Of a stretch of DNA of 8,639 nucleotides, positions 1-6,001 are shown piece after piece. The notes beneath the pieces are model-generated. The model did no database searches and was not told the DNA's origin. It saw nothing but the letters and a program-made list of their open reading frames with translations. The stretch lies in NCBI GenBank assembly GCA_035720425.1, contig DASTOB010000217.1:1-8639 (forward strand), given 5' to 3'. The position numbers and the translations under genes were made by a program. Position 1 is the stretch's first letter, and each line of letters opens with the position of its first letter. The stretch is from DASTOB01 sp035720425. Its GTDB lineage: Bacteria; Chloroflexota; Limnocylindria; Limnocylindrales; CSP1-4.

Positions 1-2
1 GG

Positions 3-236
3 CGGCTGCTGCGGCGCGGGGCCGGACGCCGGCTCGCGTCGGTCACCGCGGCCGCCTGGTGGGTGTGTCCCGCGTGCCGCTCGCTCAACGCCCCGACCGC
101 CGCCGCCTGCTACGCGTGCGCGACGCCGTGGACCCCGTCCGTCTCGGTGGCAGAGGCGGCGTCGGCCGGCGCGGGGTCGTCGGCCGGCCCGGGTGCATCG
201 GCCGGCCCGGGCACCATGGAGCCGCCAGTCGGCTGA
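3..236 (+). CDS. C-terminal end of a protein with a RanBP2-type zinc finger (5' end outside window)
   Basis: An open frame runs from the window edge to a TGA at 234-236 and gives 77 residues. Residues 20-39 fit the RanBP2/NZF zinc-finger pattern exactly: W20-x-C22-x2-C25-x3-N29-x6-C36-x2-C39 (WVCPACRSLNAPTAAACYAC). In this family the four cysteines hold one zinc ion and the fold binds protein or RNA. Before it lies a short Arg/Ala-rich stretch. After it comes a tail rich in Ala, Ser, Gly and Pro with a short repeat (SAGPGASAGPG), probably disordered. The main domain of the protein lies before the window, so its function cannot be told. A generic zinc ribbon is the alternative reading. The overlapping frame that starts with ATG at 59 lacks this pattern and is very Arg/Gly/Pro-rich, so this frame is preferred. 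Confidence 0.72.
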   Translation, partial: RLLRRGAGRRLASVTAAAWWVCPACRSLNAPTAAACYACATPWTPSVSVAEAASAGAGSSAGPGASAGPGTMEPPVG

Positions 237-248
237 CCTCTCGCCCCG

Positions 249-430
249 GATGCTGCTGGCAGCATCAAAATCGGAGGATCCGGGGGATAGGCCGCCACCG
301 GGTCGTCCCGACGCCCGCCCTATCGCCGAAATCGCACCGAGATGATGCTGGGAGCAGCACGGATGGGCGGAAGGGCGACGTCGGGCCCTCCTATCGGCCC
401 GCTACCCCCGGATTTGCTGCTGGGAGCAGC
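249..430. repeat. Three copies of a palindrome + GATAGG repeat, GCTGC-type palindrome
   Basis: Each copy of about 42 bp has a palindrome, an 18-20 base spacer and the hexamer GATAGG. Copy A (+): palindrome 249-266 (GATGCTGC-TG-GCAGCATC), hexamer 286-291. Copy B (-): hexamer as CCTATC at 319-324, palindrome 343-359 with one mismatch. Copy C (-): CCTATC 390-395, palindrome 416-430 (GCTGCT-GGG-AGCAGC). Read from palindrome to hexamer, the spacers share an early TCGG or CCGG and a GC-rich end. Copies begin at 249, 319 and 390, a step of 70-71 bases. The region lies between two convergent gene ends, so a promoter role is unlikely. It resembles REP/BIME-type palindromic repeats or non-autonomous IS200/IS605-like elements, by inference only. 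Confidence 0.7.
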
Positions 431-460
431 GCGGCGCCCCACAGCATCTTTCCCGGGCCC

Positions 461-510
461 CGCCGGGTGGCGCCGGGTGACGGCGGGCCACGGCGGGTGA
501 CGGCGGGCGA
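461..510. repeat. Five tandem decamers, consensus CGSCGGGTGA
   Basis: Five 10-bp units follow one another without a gap: CGCCGGGTGG, CGCCGGGTGA, CGGCGGGCCA, CGGCGGGTGA and CGGCGGGCGA. They lie in the 108-base stretch between the two groups of palindromic repeats. A unit of ten does not keep a reading frame, which supports a non-coding role. Confidence 0.65.
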
Positions 511-538
511 CGCGCCAGGTACGCACTCACGGTCCCGA

Positions 539-718
539 TGACGACCCCGTCGTCACACGGGCCGGTGCGGACCGATACGTCCGCGACTGCCGTCCGCTGT
601 CGGCCTCCGTGACGACAGGATCGTCACCTCGGGTCAGGATCGCCGATAGGGAGATCGACACGTACCCGAATCGGGACCCTATCCGACGCCCAGTCCCGAA
701 TCTGACGATGCCATCGTC
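539..718. repeat. Three more copies of the palindrome + GATAGG repeat, TGACGA-type palindrome
   Basis: The plan is the same as at 249-430 but the palindrome is different. Copy F (+): palindrome 539-555 (TGACGAC-CCC-GTCGTCA), degenerate hexamer GATACG 574-579. Copy E (+): palindrome 609-627 (GTGACGA-CAGGA-TCGTCAC), GATAGG 645-650. Copy D (-): CCTATC 678-683, palindrome 704-718 (GACGATG-C-CATCGTC). Gaps between palindrome and hexamer are 18, 17 and 20 bases, and the spacers of E and D share TCGGG right after the palindrome. Starts at 539, 609 and 678 repeat the 70-base step. E and D face each other, and the 27 bases between their hexamers hold a small dyad (CCCGA-A-TCGGG, 665-675). Confidence 0.72.
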
Positions 719-788
719 GCGCGAGGCTGGAGTGGCCGCGGTACATGAGGTGAGCTGGGACCCCAACGGAACGGGCGCACCGCCACGT

Positions 789-863
789 GCGCCCTGGCTC
801 GCTCCCCCTGAACGCGCCCTCACTCACTCCCCCAGAACGCGCCCTGGCTCACTCCCCTCGGCG
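789..863. repeat. Three 25-bp tandem repeats overlapping the oxidoreductase stop codon
   Basis: Units at 789-813, 814-838 and 839-863 share a GCGCCCT start and a CTCCCC block. The third unit contains the stop codon of the minus-strand oxidoreductase (TGA, 849-851) and its last codons, so the two other copies look like duplications of the 3' end of that gene into the gap. The rest of the 237-848 gap holds only the repeats listed separately; I see no gene in it. Confidence 0.7.
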
Positions 864-2156
864 CGCCGCCATCCGATCGCGGAACCGGTACCACTCCCCG
901 ATCACCGGCAGGAACCACGGCCGACCCTCATACGGCGCCGGCACGATCGGGAACCGCAGGCGCGCGAGGGCCGGCGCCTCCCCGCCGCCCATCCACTCGG
1001 CGACCCGCGTCCCGAGGTACGCCGACAGCGCCACGCCGCTCCCGCAGTACGCGCCGGCAAAGGCCACGCCGCCGAGGCGTGCCACGTGCGGCATCCGGTC
1101 GAACGTGAGGGCGACCTTGCCGCCCCACGCGTACTCGACCCGGACATCGCCGACCTGCGGATGGACCTCGAGCATCCGGCGGTGGAGGATCCGCGCCGTG
1201 CGCGAGACGGTCGTCGGGAAGAAGCTGACCCGCCCACCGAAGATGAGCCGCCGGTCGGCCGACACGTGCCAGTAGTTGAGGAAGTTCTTCGTGTCGAACA
1301 CGGATCGGCCGTTCGGCGTGATCGACGCCGCGACGTCCTCCGCGAGGGGCTCCGTGGCGATGATGTAGCTGCCGACCGGCACGATCCGCCGCCGCGCCGA
1401 CGGCGCCGCCCCGTCCGTGTAGCCGTTCGTCGCGACGAGCACGTCGCGCGTGAGCAGCGCGCCGCGGTCCGTCTCGACGACGAAGCGGCCGTCCTGCTGG
1501 CGCCGGATCGCCCGCACCCGCGTCCCCTCGTGAAGTTCCGCACCGGCACGCTCGGCGAGTCGGGCCAGGCCGGCGAACCACTTGCCCGGATGGATCGCCC
1601 CGCCGCCGTCGATGGCGAGCGCACCGTGATAGAGCGGCGTGCCGAGCTCCGTCGCAAGGTCCCCGCGCGCCACGACCCGCGCGGCGACGCCCACCTCGCC
1701 GAGCGCCGCGGCTTCCGCCGCGAAGCCCTCCGCGTGCCCGGGCGCCCAGGCCACCTCGAGGTGTCCCGTCCGGCGAAACTCGGTGTCGAGCGCGTTCTCG
1801 CGGATCAGCCCGGCGAGGAACTCGATCCCCTCGGTCGTCTCGCGGAACAGCGCATGGGCGAGGTCGCGGCCGTGGCGGCGCACGAGCGTGTGGAGGCCCC
1901 ACTTGTAGCCGGCGTGGACGATGCCGCCGTTGCGGCTCGACGCGCCCCAGCCCAGCTCGTGGGTCTCGAGAAGCACCGTCCGCGCACCCTGGAGAGCGAG
2001 CTTGCGTGCCGCCGCGACCCCCGTGTAGCCGCCACCGACGACGACCGCATCGGCCGTGTCCGGCAGCTGTCGGCCGCTCCGGTCCGGCAGCTCCGGCATC
2101 GTCGCGTGCCAGTACGGCCGCTGCTCGAAGTCGCGGTTGAGGGTCGGGCTCGCCAT
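849..2156 (-). CDS. FAD-dependent oxidoreductase, DAO family (PuuB/OrdL-like)
   Basis: This 435-residue flavoprotein belongs to the D-amino-acid oxidase fold. Members oxidise an amine or amino acid using FAD and pass electrons to oxygen or another acceptor. The dinucleotide-binding motif VVVGGGYTG is at residues 38-46, with the ribose-binding Glu at 64 (end of VLLE). GWGASSRNGG at 69-78 is the family's conserved stretch, with a later ATNGYTD and a C-terminal GAYCGSGVALSAYLG that closes over FAD. Length and the N-terminal PYW block fit gamma-glutamylputrescine oxidase-like proteins, but the substrate cannot be read from sequence. ATG 2156 is chosen because residues further upstream look random. 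It has no clear Shine-Dalgarno; a TACGCT box lies only 8 bases upstream, so the mRNA may be leaderless. It is transcribed divergently from the sigma factor gene. Confidence 0.9.
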   Translation of the reverse strand: MASPTLNRDFEQRPYWHATMPELPDRSGRQLPDTADAVVVGGGYTGVAAARKLALQGARTVLLETHELGWGASSRNGGIVHAGYKWGLHTLVRRHGRDLAHALFRETTEGIEFLAGLIRENALDTEFRRTGHLEVAWAPGHAEGFAAEAAALGEVGVAARVVARGDLATELGTPLYHGALAIDGGGAIHPGKWFAGLARLAERAGAELHEGTRVRAIRRQQDGRFVVETDRGALLTRDVLVATNGYTDGAAPSARRRIVPVGSYIIATEPLAEDVAASITPNGRSVFDTKNFLNYWHVSADRRLIFGGRVSFFPTTVSRTARILHRRMLEVHPQVGDVRVEYAWGGKVALTFDRMPHVARLGGVAFAGAYCGSGVALSAYLGTRVAEWMGGGEAPALARLRFPIVPAPYEGRPWFLPVIGEWYRFRDRMAARRGE

Positions 2157-2164
2157 CACCGGCG

Positions 2165-2170
2165 AGCGTA
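2165..2170 (-). promoter_or_regulatory. Possible -10 box (TACGCT) giving a leaderless oxidoreductase mRNA
   Basis: On the minus strand TACGCT fits the TAnnnT pattern and ends 8 bases before the ATG at 2156, about the usual distance to a transcription start. No clear -35 box is seen and there is no ribosome-binding site, so the call rests on spacing alone. Confidence 0.35.
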
Positions 2171-2184
2171 GCGCGGCAAGATGA

Positions 2185-2196
2185 ACCGCGCGCGGT
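2185..2196. promoter_or_regulatory. 12-bp perfect palindrome in the divergent promoter region
   Basis: ACCGCGCGCGGT reads the same on both strands and sits in the 93 bases between the divergent starts of the oxidoreductase and the sigma factor. TGAACC at 2182-2187, which overlaps it, faintly resembles the AAC core of ECF -35 elements on the plus strand. It could be an operator; alternating CG runs also arise by chance in DNA this GC-rich. Confidence 0.3.
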
Positions 2197-2234
2197 CGTG
2201 CGGCATCTAGTGGGCGACACGCGCCGAGGACGCA

Positions 2235-2243
2235 GAGGGGAGG
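2235..2243 (+). promoter_or_regulatory. Ribosome-binding site of the sigma factor gene (GAGGGGAGG)
   Basis: This purine-rich Shine-Dalgarno sequence is the only good one upstream of the sigma factor. It lies about 90 bases before the first in-frame ATG, far too distant to serve it, and 6 bases before the in-frame ATC at 2250. It is the main support for the upstream, non-standard start. Confidence 0.5.
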
Positions 2244-2249
2244 ACGGCG

Positions 2250-2804
2250 ATCGGACCCGCGCCAGACCGGTCGATCGTCGACCGGGCCCGACACGGTGAC
2301 CTCGACGCGTTCGAGCAACTCGTTCGCGCCCGGATGGATGCCGTGTACCGCCTGACCCACGCGATCGTCAACGACCCGGCCGATGCCGCCGATGCCGCCC
2401 AGGAGACCTTCGTGGCGGCCTGGCGGCAGATCCGCTCGCTGCGCGATCCCGCCCGCTTCGACGCGTGGCTCCAGCGGATCGCCGTGAACGCGGCGCGCAT
2501 GACGCTGCGCGGTCGCGGCCGACGGCGCGTTCGCGAGATCGCCACGTCGGCGGTGACGGAAACGGCAGGTTCGACCGACGGAGGGCGGCCGACCGATGAC
2601 GGTGCGCGCCTCGCCTCGGCGCTCGATCGGCTGACGGCCGACCAGCGGGCCCTCCTCGCCCTCCACCACCTCGACGGCCGGTCGGTCGCGGACATCGCCG
2701 CCGCGCTCGGCATCCCGGGCGGGACCGTCAAGTCACGGCTGTTCACGGCACGCCGAGCGCTCGATGCGGCCCTCGCCGCGGACGCGGCGGAGGACGGCCG
2801 ATGA
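2250..2804 (+). CDS. ECF-type RNA polymerase sigma factor (sigma-70 family)
   Basis: This small sigma factor would direct RNA polymerase to a set of stress or envelope promoters. Region 2 shows as DRARHGDLDAFEQLV, then AAQETFVAAWRQ and FDAWLQRIAVNAA. Region 4 shows as LDRLTADQRALLALHHLDG followed by a helix-turn-helix, VADIAAALGIPGGTVKSRLFTARRAL. A linker of about 30 variable residues joins them. The first ATG, at 2334, would cut off the beginning of region 2, which is clearly encoded in the same frame upstream. That upstream frame is open from 2211 but has no ATG, GTG or TTG. A strong GAGGGGAGG (2235-2243) lies 6 bases before an ATC at 2250, so ATC is proposed as the start, giving 184 residues; ACG at 2244 is less well spaced. 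If only standard starts count, the gene runs 2334-2804. Its TGA overlaps the next ATG (ATGA). Confidence 0.88.
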   Translation: MGPAPDRSIVDRARHGDLDAFEQLVRARMDAVYRLTHAIVNDPADAADAAQETFVAAWRQIRSLRDPARFDAWLQRIAVNAARMTLRGRGRRRVREIATSAVTETAGSTDGGRPTDDGARLASALDRLTADQRALLALHHLDGRSVADIAAALGIPGGTVKSRLFTARRALDAALAADAAEDGR

Positions 2805-4390
2805 CCGGCACGCCCTGGTCCGACGAGCGGCTCGCGGCGGCCTATCGCGCCCGATTCGGGGCGGTCGCGCCCGAAGGACTCGCGACGGAGACGATCGCGG
2901 CGGTTCGCGCGGGACGGACGCCGCGGGCTGCTGGCTCGATCGGGCCACGCCTGTCCTGGCTGGGCGTCGCCGCGGTCCTGGCGGTCGTCGCCGTCGGTAC
3001 CGGCCTTGCCCTTCGGTTCGGGCTCTATCCGGGCGGTGGCTCCGTGACCGACGGGCCACCCGGCTTCAAGACCTTCACGTACGGCGAGATTGCGTTCGAC
3101 GTCCCGGCCGAGTGGTCGATTCGCGATGCATCGACATTCTTCAGCGGCGGCTCCGTCATCGCCGTGGTCGGGACCCTGCCGGTCGATCCCGCGTGCGGCA
3201 TCGGCCATGTCGACATCAACTGCTACTACGAGCAGCGCCTCGAGCCGGGCACGATCTCGATCGTCGTCGGGTCCGGCGCCTACCGCGGCGGCACGATCTT
3301 CGACGCCGAGCGGGCGGCGCCGCCGACCGTTCGGACCACCGTTGCCGGGATGCCGGCGCTGTTCACGGACCGCGGCCGAACTGCCGAGAGCTACTACCTC
3401 TCGGACCTCGACCTGACGTGGGAGATCGCCCAGCCGGCGACGCCGTCCGCGGTGTACCGGATCGATGTCGGTATCCGCGGCCCGGGCGTGGACGAGTACC
3501 GCCGCCAGGCCGAGGCGCTCGTCGCGAGCTTCCGCTACGTGTCCCCGCCGCCGGCGCTCGATCCGGCGGCGGCCGCCGAAGTCGCCCTGGTCGCCCTCGA
3601 CGAGGCGGAGTTCAGCGATCGCACGATGTGGCAGCTCGCCACCGGCGAGGTGTCCTGGTACGCGTGTTTCGGCGACGTCGCGGGAGCGGTGGCGTCCCGC
3701 GAGGTCGACTCGACCCCGGGCGAGCACCTGGTGGCTGCGCTCCCCGTCGAGTGCCGCTGGTCGATCGCCGCCGAGGGGACCGCGTTCTGGCGCCTCGAGC
3801 TGGAAACGAGCTGGACCGTGGGCGCGACGAGCGGCACCGTCCGCGAGATCCGCTGGTTGCGCCCCGACGGAACCGCCACCGCGTCGACGTTCGAGGGCGA
3901 CTTCCCACCCTCCTCAGCGGACGAGCCATCGGGTGAGGAGCGGCCGCTCGGTACGGCACAGGACGAGACCTTCTACTTCGAAGTGATGGCGAGCGAGGCC
4001 ACCTACGCGCCCGACGAGCCGATCGAGATCGTTGCCTCGTTCACCTACCTCGGCCCGAACGACACCGAGCGCGTCTACCACGCCGCCAGCCCGATCGGAT
4101 TCCGGATCGAGGAGGTCGGCGGATCAAGGGTGATGGGCGGCGCGATGGACCAGCCGTGCCTCAACACCGATGCGGAGGCAGGGCAGCCGATCGACATGCC
4201 GTTCACGAAGTCCGGCGCACCGACCGACGACCCGACGGCGGGGTTTGATCGTGGCTGGTACGAGGACCCGGTCCTCACGCTACCGCCGGGTCGGTGGAGG
4301 GTCTTCGCCTCGCTGTCGGTGTCCCTGGGCGGCTGCGGCGGTGAGGTACATGGGCTCGACGTATCGGTTGAGGTGTCGGTGGAGCCCTGA
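2801..4390 (+). CDS. Single-span membrane protein paired with the ECF sigma factor; putative anti-sigma or sensor
   Basis: This protein of 529 residues has a short cytoplasmic N-terminus (1-50), one membrane helix at about 51-71 (LSWLGVAAVLAVVAVGTGLAL) and a large outer part of about 450 residues. The start overlaps the sigma factor stop (ATGA), so the two are translated together. This layout is typical of membrane anti-sigma factors that hold an ECF sigma until a signal arrives. However, the N-terminus has no His or Cys, so the common zinc-binding anti-sigma motif (HxxxCxxC) is absent. The outer part looks like three blocks: about 88-248 with a Cys pair (C..HVDINC), about 250-375 with further Cys, and about 385-529. 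The last block resembles BsuPI or Ig-like beta domains (YAPDEPIEIVASFTY). The anti-sigma role is inferred from position; the outer ligand is unknown. Confidence 0.8.
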   Translation: MTGTPWSDERLAAAYRARFGAVAPEGLATETIAAVRAGRTPRAAGSIGPRLSWLGVAAVLAVVAVGTGLALRFGLYPGGGSVTDGPPGFKTFTYGEIAFDVPAEWSIRDASTFFSGGSVIAVVGTLPVDPACGIGHVDINCYYEQRLEPGTISIVVGSGAYRGGTIFDAERAAPPTVRTTVAGMPALFTDRGRTAESYYLSDLDLTWEIAQPATPSAVYRIDVGIRGPGVDEYRRQAEALVASFRYVSPPPALDPAAAAEVALVALDEAEFSDRTMWQLATGEVSWYACFGDVAGAVASREVDSTPGEHLVAALPVECRWSIAAEGTAFWRLELETSWTVGATSGTVREIRWLRPDGTATASTFEGDFPPSSADEPSGEERPLGTAQDETFYFEVMASEATYAPDEPIEIVASFTYLGPNDTERVYHAASPIGFRIEEVGGSRVMGGAMDQPCLNTDAEAGQPIDMPFTKSGAPTDDPTAGFDRGWYEDPVLTLPPGRWRVFASLSVSLGGCGGEVHGLDVSVEVSVEP

Positions 4391-4408
4391 CCGCCGGGTT
4401 CGCAAGCA

Positions 4409-4445
4409 GTCACGATCCGCGGCGTGGCCACCGGTGGTTCGTGAC
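4409..4445. terminator. Dyad after the sigma/membrane protein operon
   Basis: GTCACGA (4409-4415) pairs with TCGTGAC (4439-4445) and encloses a second palindrome, CCACCGGTGG (4428-4437). It begins 19 bases after the membrane protein stop and lies between convergent operons, so it could stop transcription from both sides. There is no T-run, so intrinsic termination is unproven. Confidence 0.35.
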
Positions 4446-4508
4446 GGTGATCTACGCGTGTCGTTGCCGCGAGAACGACAGGACGGGCTAGGCAGTTTCG
4501 ATCCGGCT

Positions 4509-4532
4509 CCCGAAGCGCAGATCTGTTTCGGG
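4509..4532. terminator. Dyad after pyrC
   Basis: CCCGAA (4509-4514) pairs with TTCGGG (4527-4532) around a loop holding the palindrome CAGATCTG (4518-4525). It lies 45 bases after the pyrC stop on the minus strand. No T-run follows, so it is only terminator-like. No gene is seen in the 4391-4576 gap. Confidence 0.25.
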
Positions 4533-4576
4533 GAAATCAACGACGCGCGACGAGGGGCCGGGCATCAGCCGAGGCG

Positions 4577-6001
4577 CTACGCGGAGCTGTCCTCGTAGGC
4601 GAGGCGGCCGTCGGCGACGGTGAGAAGCACGCGGCCGGGCAGCGTGCGGCCGATGAACGGCGAGCGGGCGCCCTTCGAGGCGAGCGCCTCCGGCGTGACC
4701 GTCCACGAGTCCGACCGATCGAAGACGACGAGGTTCGCGGGGGCTCCCTCGGCGAGCCCGAAGGAGCGACGGCGCGATCGGCCGCCAAGAAGTGCAGCGG
4801 GGCCCGCGGTCAGCGCCGCGATCGCGCGCGCGAGCGGCAGGCGCCCGGCGTCGACCGCGGCGAGGAGCACCCCGAGCGCGGTCTCGAGCCCCGGGATGCC
4901 CGGAGCGGCGGCGCCGAACTCGACGTCCGTGTCGACCGATGTGTGCGGCGCGTGGTCGGTCGCGACGGCATCGGCCGTCCCGTCGGCGAGGGCGGCGAGG
5001 CAGGCCGCGGCATCGGCCGCGGATCGCAGGGGCGGGACCACACGCAGGCCCGGGTCGTACGGCGCGGCGGCGATGGCGCCGTCGGTCCACGGGTCGGCCG
5101 CCTCGTCCCACGCCCAGCGCCGCGCGCCGGCAAGCCACGAATCGGTCAGCGCGAGGTGGTGCGGCGTGACGTCACACGTCACGGGCAGGCCGGCCGCCTT
5201 CGCCCGCCGTACGAGATCGAGCGCGCCGGCGGTCGAGAGGTGCGCCAGGTGCAGCTGCGCCGCCGGCACGTCGCGAACGACGTCGGCGAGGACCGCCAGG
5301 TCACGCGCGACGGCCGATTCCTCCGCCGCGGCTGGCCAACCGCGCAGCCCGAGCACCGTAGCCACGTACCCGTCATGCGCCTCGGCGCCGGCGGTGAGCC
5401 CGCGATCCTCCGCGTGATCGACGATCGGCAGGCCGAGCGCGCCCGCGTAGGCGAGCGCGTTGCGTAGGATCGCCGCGCTGGCGATCGGCGCGTCGTCGTC
5501 GGTGAAGCCGATCACGCCGGCGTCGGCCAACTCCCCGAGTGCCGCCAGCTGCTCGCCGGCCCGACCGACGGTGACCGCCCCGTGAGCGAGCAGCTCGACC
5601 GGCGACCCGGAAGCGAGCGCCGCGGCTCGGACGCGCGCGAGGACGCCGGGCTCGTCGAGCACGGGGGTCGTGTCGGGCATCGCGCAGACGGTCGTGAAGC
5701 CGCCGTGCGCGGCCGCCGCGAGGCCGGTCGCGATCGTCTCGGCGTCCTCGTCGCCGGGCTCCCGGAGGTGCGCGTGGAGGTCGACGAACCCGGGCGCCAC
5801 GACGACCCCGCGCGGATCGGCCCCCGCCGCCTCCGCTTCGTCGAGCCACGTCACCGCCTCGATTACCCCGTCACGCACGACGATCTCGCCGGGTCCCTCG
5901 CGCCCGGCGACGGGATCGACGAGCCACGCAGGGCCGATGTCGAGCTCCGCGACGACGACTCCGACCTCGCCCGCGGCCCGCGCCATGACCGGGGTCGTCA
6001 T
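4577..6001 (-). CDS. pyrC: Dihydroorotase, class I (pyrimidine synthesis step 3)
   Basis: This cytoplasmic zinc enzyme of the amidohydrolase family closes carbamoyl-aspartate to dihydroorotate. The metal motif is at 74-83 (DLHAHLREPG, His76 and His78), then GFTDDDAP (Asp168/169), VDHAED (His196), LHLAHLST (His254) and VATDHAPHT (Asp349, His353). VPPLR at 322-326 keeps the substrate-binding Arg326. The length of 474 is longer than the usual 420-430. The extra comes from an N-terminal stretch and about 20 residues before VPPLR (about 290-318, Trp/Ala/Asp-rich). Two usual residues differ: the MPNT motif reads MPDT (Asp110 for the substrate-binding Asn) and NPPLR reads VPPLR. The ATG overlaps the pyrB stop as ATGA, so pyrC is the last gene of the operon. 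Metal ligands are complete, so an active enzyme is likely; a hydantoinase-like relative is less likely given the operon. Confidence 0.95.
   Translation of the reverse strand: MTTPVMARAAGEVGVVVAELDIGPAWLVDPVAGREGPGEIVVRDGVIEAVTWLDEAEAAGADPRGVVVAPGFVDLHAHLREPGDEDAETIATGLAAAAHGGFTTVCAMPDTTPVLDEPGVLARVRAAALASGSPVELLAHGAVTVGRAGEQLAALGELADAGVIGFTDDDAPIASAAILRNALAYAGALGLPIVDHAEDRGLTAGAEAHDGYVATVLGLRGWPAAAEESAVARDLAVLADVVRDVPAAQLHLAHLSTAGALDLVRRAKAAGLPVTCDVTPHHLALTDSWLAGARRWAWDEAADPWTDGAIAAAPYDPGLRVVPPLRSAADAAACLAALADGTADAVATDHAPHTSVDTDVEFGAAAPGIPGLETALGVLLAAVDAGRLPLARAIAALTAGPAALLGGRSRRRSFGLAEGAPANLVVFDRSDSWTVTPEALASKGARSPFIGRTLPGRVLLTVADGRLAYEDSSA

Noticed and set aside
286..650. GCCGATAGG as sigma-28 type -10 boxes
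   Set aside because: The hexamer recalls GCCGATAA, but no matching -35 is present and the units lie between convergent gene ends in both orientations.
249..718. CRISPR array
   Set aside because: Spacing is regular, but units alternate in orientation, diverge strongly, contain two palindrome types, and no cas gene is near.
609..2171. Plus-strand open frame of 520 codons across the oxidoreductase
   Set aside because: It is a shadow of the minus-strand gene: very Arg/Pro/Asp-rich and without any domain, while the minus strand shows a full DAO fold.
2157..2669. N-terminal extension of the oxidoreductase to 2669
   Set aside because: The open frame continues but overlaps the sigma factor gene, and the residues before MASPTLNRDF look random; the family starts near the chosen ATG.
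2207..3727. Minus-strand open frame of 506 codons under the sigma factor and membrane protein
   Set aside because: Composition is Arg/Ala/Asp-rich without motifs; the plus strand holds a clear sigma factor and a membrane helix.
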